This document shows, piece after piece, positions 40,264 to 48,321 of a stretch of DNA of 64,000 nt (the first letter of the stretch is position 1; each line of letters starts with the position of its first letter). Location of the stretch: positions 744,001 to 808,000 of the forward strand of contig NZ_SZQJ01000005.1 in NCBI RefSeq assembly GCF_013369335.1, given 5' to 3'. Source of the stretch: Vibrio sp. JPW-9-11-11 (GTDB lineage: Bacteria > Pseudomonadota > Gammaproteobacteria > Enterobacterales > Vibrionaceae). Under the pieces are notes generated by a model, which had not been told where the DNA came from, did not search any database, and saw nothing but the letters and a program-made list of their open reading frames with translations. Position numbers and translations under genes: made by a program.

Positions 40264-40875
40264 CTACTTGCGCAAACCTAAAGAAATGCGTACAAAATCG
40301 CCGTCTTCGAACTCGACGTGATGGTCGAACAATGACGAGGAGTAGATGGTTCTGAGAAAGGTGTGTTTCTCGCCGTGAGTACCGCGAAATAACATCGAAA
40401 TGTCGCTAACTAGGCGATTTCTGTTGTTAAAGTGCGCGTTCAAATCTTGAGACAACACGCAAAGTAAGCAACCTGTGCTATTGTGTGTTAAATCGACAGA
40501 CTCAGGACTCGATACCAAAACCGTGGTATTGAGTTCTTTCTCTAACATATTGACAAGTAGAAGAAAACTATCAAGGTGTGGCAGTTCATCCCCGACAACG
40601 GGTGTCAGCAAGTTAGAGAGCATCCCTTCCATATCAAGACGTTGGGCTCGCGCGTGACCGACCAAGGTGCGCACTTTCTTTTTAAACGGCTTGTATTTCT
40701 TGCTATTCGCGGCCTTATTGAGCCATGCGCTAAGAATATCATTGATATCCGAACGTGACTTACGAGACAACGCTCTCGCAGAGTGATTGGTACGCAGATG
40801 AAGCAGAGCATGAAGAGCAAGTTCGGCCAACAACGGCTCAAATTCAGGTTTGATTTTGGTATGAATACTGCGCAT
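40264..40875 (-). CDS. Hypothetical protein, probably DUF2913 family
   Basis: 203 residues, soluble and basic. The N-terminal LLAELALHALLHLRTNHSAR and the following SDINDILSAWLNKAANSK resemble DUF2913 proteins of Vibrio and Shewanella, whose role is unknown. No catalytic motif, signal peptide or membrane helix is seen. It stands alone between a terminator and a 313-base gap. Confidence 0.6.
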   Translation of the reverse strand: MRSIHTKIKPEFEPLLAELALHALLHLRTNHSARALSRKSRSDINDILSAWLNKAANSKKYKPFKKKVRTLVGHARAQRLDMEGMLSNLLTPVVGDELPHLDSFLLLVNMLEKELNTTVLVSSPESVDLTHNSTGCLLCVLSQDLNAHFNNRNRLVSDISMLFRGTHGEKHTFLRTIYSSSLFDHHVEFEDGDFVRISLGLRK

Positions 40876-41188
40876 GTTCTCTGAGGTAAGGTGCCAAGCT
40901 GTAGCTTAGTCTATCGGTATTTGAGGACGAATATGCTACCGAAATCCGTTGCGTAAGTACAGTATTCAATCTGTTAGCATATATAGCCAAGTTCCCTAAC
41001 GCACAACACCACTTTCCGATGTAATCGGAGCCACTCACACCAACGCGTGACGCCTCATCGCGACTCGCCACGTGAATCAAGTCTCTGACCTCATCGGCTT
41101 CACAGGTTAAGCAATTCAAAAGTGATGTGAAACGTGCAAAGTGTTATTTTATCAAACCCAAAATGAAACACTATTTTAATAAAGCACC
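40876..41188. other. 313-bp intergenic region, no gene supported
   Basis: Divergent promoter space for the DUF2913-like gene and the AraC gene. A 91-codon minus frame crosses it but has no ribosome site or family resemblance. Just before the AraC gene it is AT-rich (AACACTATTTTAATAAAG). Confidence 0.5.
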
Positions 41189-42049
41189 ATGAACAACAAT
41201 ATAACAGAGCGTTCTATATATCGACACTATCAACTGGATGGAAACATCCATCGGCTAGGTTGTGGTGAAGTTGCCTGTTCTAATCAACCACTCATTCAAC
41301 ACTTAGATGTCAACACTCTGGATTACAGTTTTAGCATCATTGTTTCGGGATCGTTGTGGTTTAAAGACCAAGCGGGGCAAGTCACTATTCTAAAGAAGGA
41401 TGATATCTTTCAAAGAAAGCCAGGAGTGCAACATTCGACATGTGTCGTGCCCACGCAAGAGTACCGTGAACAGTTTTGTCTGATGTCAGGCGAGTTATAT
41501 GCGCATTTCAATCGCATGGGTTTAGTTCCTACTGAGATAACGTTTACATCAGAACATCACCCCGAGAGTACCAAACATTTTACCCAACTCTCCCTCGCCC
41601 TACGCAGCGACTCTCCTAATTGGTATAAGAAAGCAATGAATGCCATGCAGAATTGGCTGTTTTTACTCGATTCCCGTAAACGGCTAACTCATGAATCGAT
41701 CGATAGTTGCAAACAAGCGTTAGCCAAAGAAAAGCTGTTATCAAACTGGAACACCCCCATCCCTCTCATCGCTAAAGATATGGGGTTGAGTTATTCAACA
41801 TTTCGAAAATGGTTTACCCAAGAGATAGGAATGACGCCAGGTGGATTTAGGAAACTCAGCCGCATAAAACTAGCGTGTGATCTGTTGCTCACCCCCGAAC
41901 TGTCGATCACTTATGTTTCTGAAGCGCTAGGTTATCCAGATATCTACAGTTTCAGTAAACAGTTTAAGCAAGTGGTGGGTATGACTCCCTCTCTGTTCAG
42001 GCAACAACCACAACGAAATCAGCAGAGGCACCTGTCAACAAACAGGTAA
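41189..42049 (+). CDS. AraC-family transcriptional regulator
   Basis: 286 residues. N-terminal cupin-like ligand domain (about 20-110, with VSGSLWFKDQAGQV and FQRKPGVQHSTC) and a C-terminal double HTH (IPLIAKDMGLSYSTFRKWFT and ITYVSEALGYPDIYSFSKQF, ending KQVVGMTPSLFRQ). It faces the fucosidase gene, 26 bases apart and convergent, so it most likely regulates that enzyme. The ribosome site is weak. Confidence 0.85.
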   Translation: MNNNITERSIYRHYQLDGNIHRLGCGEVACSNQPLIQHLDVNTLDYSFSIIVSGSLWFKDQAGQVTILKKDDIFQRKPGVQHSTCVVPTQEYREQFCLMSGELYAHFNRMGLVPTEITFTSEHHPESTKHFTQLSLALRSDSPNWYKKAMNAMQNWLFLLDSRKRLTHESIDSCKQALAKEKLLSNWNTPIPLIAKDMGLSYSTFRKWFTQEIGMTPGGFRKLSRIKLACDLLLTPELSITYVSEALGYPDIYSFSKQFKQVVGMTPSLFRQQPQRNQQRHLSTNR

Positions 42050-42075
42050 ACCTCGCTAGAAATACTGCCGACTGG

Positions 42076-43317
42076 TTACGCATACACTCCAATGGTTTTT
42101 AACGTCACTTCTTGGCGAGCAGAGGTTACTTCAATCTTTATTTGTGCCGTTCTAACCGCGGGGAATCGAGCAATTGCTTTATGTCCAATTGACGTTCCTT
42201 GATACACTAGAATGTCGCTCCCCCCGGTGTAAGGAGTCACGAAAATACGAAAACTCTCTACCGCTTCCCCAAACTGGGTGTCCTCTTGCAAAACCACACA
42301 ATCAATCAGTTCAGATTTCGCCAACTGGCATTGCCAAGCATTTTCTGTGCGTGTGAAATCGTTGATCGCAACAAGCGGTGAAGTAAACTTTTCTCGAACC
42401 AATTGAGAAAAACCTTCTAGGCTCTCAACTTCTTCTTTTGGAAACAGTCCTAGTCGATCGGGCCCGATATTCAGAAGCATATTTGCCCCACGCCCCACAG
42501 AATAATGATAGATACCCAATAGCTCGTCGGGCTGTTTGACTGTATGTGCATTCTTTTCGCTATAGAACCAAGTCGAATCACGCATCATAAAATCACATTC
42601 CGCAGGCAGCCATACCCCCTGCTCTGAAACCTTAACGCGATTCTTAGTTTTAATCGAAAAATCAATTTCACTGATAGTATTAAAACACGGACTGGGAGCC
42701 AAACCAGCTTCATTGCCCACCCACCGATAGTCAGGGTCGCCCATATTAAATAACAAAATGTTTGGCTGCATAGCACGAATCGCTTTAATAATTCGAAGCC
42801 AGTCATAGGTATGATTTTCTGAACCACAGCCATCAAACCATAACATGTCGATTTGACCATAACGCCCGTCAAGCAGTTCCGTCACTTGGTCGATAAAGTA
42901 ATCATCATATGCTTTTTCATCATCATAAACCGGGCAGCTAATGTCGGCAGGCGAGTAGTACAAACCCACATTGAGATTGTATTTTCGACACGCTTCTACG
43001 TACTCTTTCACAACATCACCACGGCCATTTTTCCAAGGTGATGAAGCCACAGAGTAGTCAGTATATTGGCTTGGCCAGTTAGCGAAACCATCATGGTGCT
43101 TCGCCACAAAAACCATATACTTCGCCCCAGCCTCCGAGGCAACGTTTACCCACTGCTCACAATCAAGCTGAGTTGGGTTAAACACCTCTGGTGACATCTT
43201 GTCTTGACCAAAATCCTCTACACCTTCATAGAAAGTGCGAATACCAAAATGAACGAATATACCAAGCTCCCAGCTTTGGAACTCCAACTGTCTTTGCGTT
43301 GGTAGATGGTTATGCAT
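42076..43317 (-). CDS. Alpha-L-fucosidase, GH29 family
   Basis: 413 residues, no signal peptide, so cytoplasmic. GH29 features: FGIFVHFGIRTF-like start (LGIFVHFGIRTFYEG), MVFVAKHHDGFANWPSQYTD, the nucleophile Asp in IDMLWFDGCG, and GANMLLNIGPDRLG. Cleaves alpha-fucosides; the exact linkage is unknown. AAGGA precedes the ATG. No fucose transporter or catabolic genes are nearby, so the substrate must enter by a system encoded elsewhere. Confidence 0.85.
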   Translation of the reverse strand: MHNHLPTQRQLEFQSWELGIFVHFGIRTFYEGVEDFGQDKMSPEVFNPTQLDCEQWVNVASEAGAKYMVFVAKHHDGFANWPSQYTDYSVASSPWKNGRGDVVKEYVEACRKYNLNVGLYYSPADISCPVYDDEKAYDDYFIDQVTELLDGRYGQIDMLWFDGCGSENHTYDWLRIIKAIRAMQPNILLFNMGDPDYRWVGNEAGLAPSPCFNTISEIDFSIKTKNRVKVSEQGVWLPAECDFMMRDSTWFYSEKNAHTVKQPDELLGIYHYSVGRGANMLLNIGPDRLGLFPKEEVESLEGFSQLVREKFTSPLVAINDFTRTENAWQCQLAKSELIDCVVLQEDTQFGEAVESFRIFVTPYTGGSDILVYQGTSIGHKAIARFPAVRTAQIKIEVTSARQEVTLKTIGVYA

Positions 43318-43552
43318 TGCATGTCCTTAAATGTTGACTTGTTTAGAGCAAAATTTAGGGAAAAACCTGTGACAGATAAATGTCAGATATGGCAATCATA
43401 TTTGTCAGTACTGATATCGTTTGGCAAAGCAAGACGTTTTGTCGCACCACGAAGCGGCCAAGGAAGGTCGTGCTATGCGCGCACTATCACGGCGCCACAG
43501 AAACGACAAAGCCCAGACAACTCATAAAGTTATCTGGGCTTTTTAAAATAAA
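43318..43552. other. Structured intergenic region between the fucosidase and tRNA-Arg
   Basis: It holds TGACA-N6-TGTCA (43370-43385) near the fucosidase start, a GC-rich stretch (about 43437-43500) with several complementary segments such as CGTGCTATGC/GCGCACTATCACG, and then a bidirectional terminator. Plus-strand frames here run through the tRNA and are not credible. Confidence 0.4.
43508..43545. terminator. Terminator next to tRNA-Arg
   Basis: AAAGCCCAGA-C-AACT pairs with AGTT-A-TCTGGGCTTT around CATAA. The T-run is stronger on the plus strand (TTTTT); on the minus strand it would end the tRNA-Arg transcript. Confidence 0.78.
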
Positions 43553-43629
43553 TGGCACGCCCTGTAGGATTCGAACCTACGACCACATCCTTAGAAGGGA
43601 CGTGCTCTATCCAGCTGAGCTAAGGGCGC
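43553..43629 (-). tRNA. tRNA-Arg (anticodon TCT)
   Basis: 77 nt with encoded CCA. Acceptor GCGCCCT pairs with AGGGCGT (G1-U72 wobble), D-arm TTAGCTCAGCTGGATAGAGC, anticodon loop CTTCTAA giving TCT, T-arm with GGTTCGAATCC. Reads AGA and AGG codons. Confidence 0.97.
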
Positions 43630-43831
43630 GCTACAGGGACAGAATTATACGAGTTCAAACTGTTAACACAAGGGCTTTTCTTAACAATCTGATCTGAATG
43701 AACAAAAAAAGGCCACAGCAGAATTAATTGACTAAATTTACCACGAAGCAAACGTTTGCTTATAGATGTTAATCAAATAATTTGCGACAATGCGCTGCAA
43801 ATAAGTCGCCATTCATTGCTTAAGGAAAGTC

Positions 43832-44695
43832 ATGTCAGCTCAAAATATCGATGGAACTCTTATTTCTCAAACGGTACGTTCAGAAGTTGCCGCACGCGTA
43901 AAAGCACGTAAAGAATCCGGGCTACGAGCTCCGGGGCTCGCGGTAGTACTCGTCGGTGAAGACGCAGCGTCGCAAGTCTATGTCGGCAGTAAGCGCCGCG
44001 CTTGTGAAGAAGTGGGCTTTGTTTCAAAGTCATTTGACTTACCAGCAGACACAACAGAGCAAGCACTGCTGTCTCTTATCGATGAGCTCAACGCCGACGC
44101 AGAGATCGATGGCATTCTGGTTCAGCTACCGCTTCCTGCAGGCATAGACGCGACCCAAGTATTAGAGCGTATTCACCCAGAAAAAGATGTCGATGGCTTC
44201 CACCCTTATAACGTCGGTCGCCTAGCTCAGCGTATTCCCAAACTGCGCTCTTGTACGCCCAAAGGTATCATTACTCTACTTGATCGTTACAATATTGAAC
44301 TGCGCGGTAAGCACGCAGTTGTCGTTGGCGCCTCCAATATTGTCGGCCGTCCTATGACGCTTGAATTGCTTCTTGCGGGTTGTACCACCACCACATGCCA
44401 CCGTTTTACTAAAGATCTGGAAAGCCATGTACGTCAAGCCGATCTCGTGGTCGTGGCGGTGGGTAAACCAAACTTTATTCCAGGCCATTGGATAAAAGAA
44501 GGCGCGGTTGTGGTCGATGTGGGTATCAACCGTCTTGAATCAGGTAAGCTCGCAGGTGACGTGGACTACACAAATGCCAAAGAGCGCGCCAGCTTTATCA
44601 CTCCGGTCCCAGGTGGCGTCGGGCCAATGACGGTCGCTAGCCTAATCGAAAACACCATGTTGGCTTGTGAACAATTCCACACGAAAAAGAAGTAA
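43832..44695 (+). CDS. folD: Bifunctional methylenetetrahydrofolate dehydrogenase/cyclohydrolase
   Basis: 287 residues. Interconverts 5,10-methylene-, methenyl- and 10-formyl-THF using NADP. Motifs: [14 protein letters not shown] with the catalytic Lys, [24 protein letters not shown] and the Rossmann segment [21 protein letters not shown] precedes the ATG. The gene stands alone between tRNA-Arg and a convergent terminator. Confidence 0.97.
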   Translation: MSAQNIDGTLISQTVRSEVAARVKARKESGLRAPGLAVVLVGEDAASQVYVGSKRRACEEVGFVSKSFDLPADTTEQALLSLIDELNADAEIDGILVQLPLPAGIDATQVLERIHPEKDVDGFHPYNVGRLAQRIPKLRSCTPKGIITLLDRYNIELRGKHAVVVGASNIVGRPMTLELLLAGCTTTTCHRFTKDLESHVRQADLVVVAVGKPNFIPGHWIKEGAVVVDVGINRLESGKLAGDVDYTNAKERASFITPVPGGVGPMTVASLIENTMLACEQFHTKKK

Positions 44696-44738
44696 CCGCC
44701 ACATCCGCCGTCTTTTGTTCCAACAAAACTGGAGCAAC

Positions 44739-44767
44739 AAAAAAGGAGCTCACTTGAGCTCCTTTTT
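44739..44767. terminator. Bidirectional terminator between folD and the transglycosylase gene
   Basis: A 12-bp stem AAAAAGGAGCTC/GAGCTCCTTTTT with a short loop, between convergent genes. Confidence 0.9.
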
Positions 44768-44775
44768 ACTTTCAT

Positions 44776-45747
44776 CTACATGGCGATCCGATCAGCCAAA
44801 TGACTAACGGCGAGCGCAAAGTAATACGAGCGATTCCACTTCATCAACACGTTATAATTGTTGTACACCAAATAGACCCGTCCATTCGTATCATCTGGAG
44901 CAATTAACCACGCTTTAATATCGTTATCTAGCCGAGGCAATGGTCGACCGTCGTAACGTGTCACCCCCATTTGACTCCACTCCTGCAAAAACTTACCTTT
45001 CTCTTCGCTACGCCCTTGAATACTGGTGTCAAACCCAGTCGGCAACTTGACTTGTCGTCCCCAGGTATAGGTATCATTCCATCCTGACTGGCTCAGGTAA
45101 TTGGCGGCAGACGCAAACACGTCCGCTTCGCTTTGCCAGATATCTTTCTTACCGTCTCCGTTACCATCTGCAGCGAAGTTCAGAAAAGAGCTAGGCATAA
45201 ACTGACACTGCCCCATCGCCCCCGCCCAAGAGCCTTTAAAGCGTTCAAACTCGATATGACCTTCTTCAAGAATTTGCAAAGCAGCCATCGTTTCTTTACG
45301 GAAGAAAGCTTCTCGGCGGCCGTCATAAGCTAAGGTTGATAGGGCATCAATCACGGGGTAATTACCAGTAAAAGTCCCGAAGTTACTCTCGACGCCCCAC
45401 AGCGCGACAATAAATCGTGGTTGTACACCGTACCGCTCACCAATACGACTTAGTTCTGCATAGTGATCTTGATAGAGATCTTTGGCTTGTTTGACTTTCC
45501 AATCCGGCACCGCGCGCGGGATGTATTCATCCAAAGTAAGGCGCTTTTCCGGTTGGTTTTTGTCTGCTTTAACGGCACGCGGTTTGTGAGTGACATCGGC
45601 AAACGCCTGAGTTAACACCCGCTCCGAGATACCATTTTCACGCGCTTGTTGCTTCAACCCTTCGACATATTGGTCAAAGCTCAGCGAGTTGGCATGCACT
45701 GAGCAAGAAAAAGTCACACCTAATACGACTGACAGTAGTTTTTTCAC
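44776..45747 (-). CDS. Lytic murein transglycosylase, MltB family
   Basis: 323 residues from a GTG at 45747, which has AAGGAGG five bases upstream and begins the signal peptide (VKKLLSVVLGVTFSCSVHA). No lipobox, so it is soluble in the periplasm, unlike MltB proper. SLT domain with the catalytic Glu in LWGVESNFGTFTGNYPVIDAL and EEGHIEFERFKGSWAGAMGQ-type cores (GSWAGAMGQCQFMPSSF). Cleaves peptidoglycan to anhydromuropeptides. Lies 45 bases after ycgL. Confidence 0.9.
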   Translation of the reverse strand: MKKLLSVVLGVTFSCSVHANSLSFDQYVEGLKQQARENGISERVLTQAFADVTHKPRAVKADKNQPEKRLTLDEYIPRAVPDWKVKQAKDLYQDHYAELSRIGERYGVQPRFIVALWGVESNFGTFTGNYPVIDALSTLAYDGRREAFFRKETMAALQILEEGHIEFERFKGSWAGAMGQCQFMPSSFLNFAADGNGDGKKDIWQSEADVFASAANYLSQSGWNDTYTWGRQVKLPTGFDTSIQGRSEEKGKFLQEWSQMGVTRYDGRPLPRLDNDIKAWLIAPDDTNGRVYLVYNNYNVLMKWNRSYYFALAVSHLADRIAM

Positions 45748-45792
45748 CTTGCCCTCCTTGAGCAATAGAATAAGCAATCACAGTTAAGGTTA

Positions 45793-46080
45793 TTATTGTT
45801 CAGATTGCTGACGAGCCTGTTTTTGCTCTTTGTATTCATCTAATAAATTTTTTGGTGGAGGGGGAAGTTGTAAAAAGTAGCCATCATCTTTGAGTGACTG
45901 TTTCACTTTTTCCACATCCACTTGGGCCAATTTACGCCCGTCCAATTTGACCACCATAACCATAGTCGGTTTGCCAAACATCTGCATTAATGTGTCAGGA
46001 ACCTGTGAAAAATCATCCTTTTTCGGGATGTATAGGTAGGCACCTTCTTTTTTAGAACTCTTGTAGATTGCACAAAGCAT
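45793..46080 (-). CDS. ycgL: YcgL domain-containing protein
   Basis: 95 residues, matching the YcgL family ([46 protein letters not shown]). Function is not established. It is divergent from minC, as in enterobacteria, and probably cotranscribed with the transglycosylase gene. Confidence 0.92.
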   Translation of the reverse strand: MLCAIYKSSKKEGAYLYIPKKDDFSQVPDTLMQMFGKPTMVMVVKLDGRKLAQVDVEKVKQSLKDDGYFLQLPPPPKNLLDEYKEQKQARQQSEQ

Positions 46081-46241
46081 GGGAAGCCTTTAGTCCGTTT
46101 ATTCAGTGGAACGTTAATGTTTCGCTATTTTTGAGAGCAAAACGGTCAATTGAACGCAAGATAACTTGCTGTGCTTATAATGGGAATATAACATGACACC
46201 CCTAGTCGCAAGCAACGCCCTTAAGAGGTTGTAAGTAAAAG

Positions 46242-46904
46242 ATGTCACACTCTCCAGACCTAAAAGGCAGTAGCTTTACTTTGTCAGTTTTGCACCTTTC
46301 TGACAATGATGTCGATAAAACTCTTCATTTCCTACAGCAAAAGGTAGAACAGGCACCCGCGTTTTTTGCCCAAGCTCCAGTAGTGATCAATATTGCTCAG
46401 GTGGAGGAAGATATTGACTTTGCGAGGCTCAAGCAAGGGATCTCTCAAGCAGGGATGATTCCTGTGGGGGTCACGGGCTGCAAAGATAAACGCACCCAAA
46501 ACCTCGCGTCACAGGCAAAGTTTGCGGTGATGTCAGCCAGCAAATCGCCGAGCCAAGCGCCTGCGGTCATGGCGCCCACCAAAGTGATTCGTACGCCAGT
46601 TCGTTCAGGGCAACAAATCTATGCTAAAGATTGCGATCTGGTGGTACTCAATCACGTTAGCGAAGGCGCTGAAGTGATCGCCGACGGTTCTATCCATATC
46701 CACGGTACGCTTCGCGGTCGAGCGATTGCGGGGGCAAATGGTAACCAATCGGCCGTGATTATTTGCAACAAACTCAATGCCGAACTGATGTCGATTGCTG
46801 GCCACTATTGGCTAACTGAGCAATTTCCCGAACAGTTCTGGCAACAAAAAATAATGTTCAGTTTGGACAACGACTCGCTTAAATTTGAGTTGTTAACGAT
46901 TTAG
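46242..46904 (+). CDS. minC: Septum site-determining protein MinC
   Basis: 220 residues. N-terminal FtsZ-antagonist domain (about 1-105), a linker rich in Pro and Ala, and the C-terminal beta-helix with [20 protein letters not shown] and [17 protein letters not shown] that binds MinD. Stops polar septum formation. First gene of minCDE. Confidence 0.97.
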   Translation: MSHSPDLKGSSFTLSVLHLSDNDVDKTLHFLQQKVEQAPAFFAQAPVVINIAQVEEDIDFARLKQGISQAGMIPVGVTGCKDKRTQNLASQAKFAVMSASKSPSQAPAVMAPTKVIRTPVRSGQQIYAKDCDLVVLNHVSEGAEVIADGSIHIHGTLRGRAIAGANGNQSAVIICNKLNAELMSIAGHYWLTEQFPEQFWQQKIMFSLDNDSLKFELLTI

Positions 46905-46924
46905 ATAAGAATAAGGAACAGATA

Positions 46925-47737
46925 ATGGCACGCGTTATTGTTGTCACCTCAGGTAAAGGCGGTGTGGGTAAAACCACGTCTAGTGCCGCAATCGCTTCTG
47001 GTCTCGCGGTAAAAGGAAAAAAAACCGCCGTCATCGACTTTGATATCGGCTTACGTAACCTAGACCTTATCATGGGTTGTGAGCGTCGCGTCGTGTATGA
47101 CTTTGTCAATGTCATCAATGGTGAAGCAACGCTGAACCAAGCAATGATTAAGGACAAACGCACCGAGAACCTTTTTATTCTCCCAGCCTCACAAACTCGT
47201 GACAAAGAAGCCCTTACCAAGGATGGCGTACGTCGAGTACTCGACGAGCTGGATGAAATGGGCTTTGACTTTATTATTTGTGATTCACCAGCAGGTATCG
47301 AGCAAGGCGCGCTTATGGCGCTATACTTTGCAGATGAAGCGATTGTCACCACCAACCCAGAGGTGTCGTCAGTGCGAGATTCTGACCGTATCCTCGGTAT
47401 TCTTGACTCTAAGTCTCGTCGTGCAGAAGAAGGTTTGGAGCCGGTGAAGCAACACCTGCTGCTAACACGCTACAACCCAGCACGCGTCACTCAAGGCGAG
47501 ATGTTGAGTGTCGAAGATGTGGAAGAGATCTTACATATCGACCTACTGGGCGTTATTCCAGAGAGCCAAGCGGTACTGAATGCATCTAACAAGGGTGTGC
47601 CCGTCATCTTTGACGAGCAATCAGACGCAGGAATGGCATACAACGACGCCGTTGAACGCCTGTTAGGACAACAAGTGGACTTTCGCTTCCTGACCGAGCA
47701 GAAGAAAGGCATTTTCAAACGACTATTTGGAGGCTAA
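46925..47737 (+). CDS. minD: Septum site-determining ATPase MinD
   Basis: 270 residues. Deviant Walker A VTSGKGGVGKTTSSAA, VIDFDIGLRNLDLIMG, FIICDSPAGIEQGAL, and the C-terminal amphipathic membrane-targeting helix KKGIFKRLFGG. Recruits MinC to the membrane. AAGGAA precedes the ATG; 20 bases after minC. Confidence 0.98.
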   Translation: MARVIVVTSGKGGVGKTTSSAAIASGLAVKGKKTAVIDFDIGLRNLDLIMGCERRVVYDFVNVINGEATLNQAMIKDKRTENLFILPASQTRDKEALTKDGVRRVLDELDEMGFDFIICDSPAGIEQGALMALYFADEAIVTTNPEVSSVRDSDRILGILDSKSRRAEEGLEPVKQHLLLTRYNPARVTQGEMLSVEDVEEILHIDLLGVIPESQAVLNASNKGVPVIFDEQSDAGMAYNDAVERLLGQQVDFRFLTEQKKGIFKRLFGG

Positions 47738-47743
47738 TACGGC

Positions 47744-48007
47744 ATGTCATTACTTGAGTTTTTCCGCCCACAAAAGAAGACCTCGGCCAATTTAGCTAAA
47801 GAGCGCTTACAGATCATCGTCGCCGAACGTCGAAGCCAAGGCGACCCTGCACCCTCTTACCTACCGCAGCTTAAGGAAGACATCCTTAAAGTGATCGGCA
47901 AGTATGTTGCGGTAGACCCATCCATGGTTGACCTGTCGTTTGAGCACAAGGATGACGATATTTCGGTGCTGGAATTGAACGTCAAATTACCCGACGACGA
48001 GAAGTAG
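47744..48007 (+). CDS. minE: Cell division topological specificity factor MinE
   Basis: 87 residues. N-terminal membrane/MinD-binding part ([27 protein letters not shown]) and the dimerisation domain ([20 protein letters not shown]). Stimulates MinD ATPase to set up pole-to-pole oscillation. Its ribosome site GGAGG overlaps the last codons of minD. A 7-bp tandem repeat begins at its stop codon. Confidence 0.97.
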   Translation: MSLLEFFRPQKKTSANLAKERLQIIVAERRSQGDPAPSYLPQLKEDILKVIGKYVAVDPSMVDLSFEHKDDDISVLELNVKLPDDEK

Positions 48008-48027
48008 CGAGAAGCGAGAAGCGAGAA
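48007..48027 (+). repeat. Tandem 7-bp repeat, three copies of GCGAGAA, after minE
   Basis: GCGAGAA is repeated three times in phase from the last base of the minE stop. It differs by one base per unit from the array at the end of miaE (GCTAGAA in the same phase). Confidence 0.9.
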
Positions 48028-48034
48028 AAATTTG

Positions 48035-48061
48035 AAGGGTTGGCACTGAGTGTCAGCCCTT
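48035..48061 (+). terminator. Terminator of minCDE
   Basis: An 11-pair stem with two G-U pairs (48035-48045 with 48051-48061), followed by TTTCTTTTTC. Confidence 0.78.
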
Positions 48062-48082
48062 TTCTTTTTCAGCAAATTACAC

Positions 48083-48187
48083 TGTTATTCCAGAGAGAGA
48101 GGCACGACCGAGTTGGGACTCTCTCAAAGTTGGTCGTCAGATAACCGAGGTTCCCCACTCACTGCTTCACCTCTCTATGGAATGACA
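48083..48187. repeat. 105-bp palindromic REP/MITE-like element
   Basis: The ends are inverted repeats: TGTTATTCCAGAGAGAG (48083-48099) and, on the other strand, TGTCATTCCATAGAGAG (48171-48187), 15 of 17 identical. The interior has no coding potential and can fold on itself (GACCGAGTTGGGA, GTTGGTCGTC). I recall similar TGTCATTCC-bounded elements elsewhere in Vibrio genomes; copy number here cannot be seen. Confidence 0.65.
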
Positions 48188-48233
48188 ACTTCACCGCCTC
48201 TAGAAAGACGAAGTCCGAACTCGCTATATAAAA

Positions 48234-48259
48234 AAGCCCCAGTCTCTCGACTGGGGCTT
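48234..48259 (-). terminator. Terminator of adhE
   Basis: An 11-bp perfect GC-rich stem with TCTC loop and a T-run on the minus strand. Confidence 0.9.
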
Positions 48260-48321
48260 GGTCTTTTTCCCGATTTTTTAGGTTTCGTGCTAGCGAAAAC
48301 CTATCTCAAACGAAGTCTTAC

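Noticed and set aside
40844..41119. 91-codon minus-strand frame upstream of the DUF2913-like gene
   Set aside because: Overlaps the start of the likely real gene, has no ribosome site, mixed low-complexity composition and no family resemblance.
43306..43697. Plus-strand frames between the fucosidase and folD
   Set aside because: They run through the terminator and antisense through tRNA-Arg.
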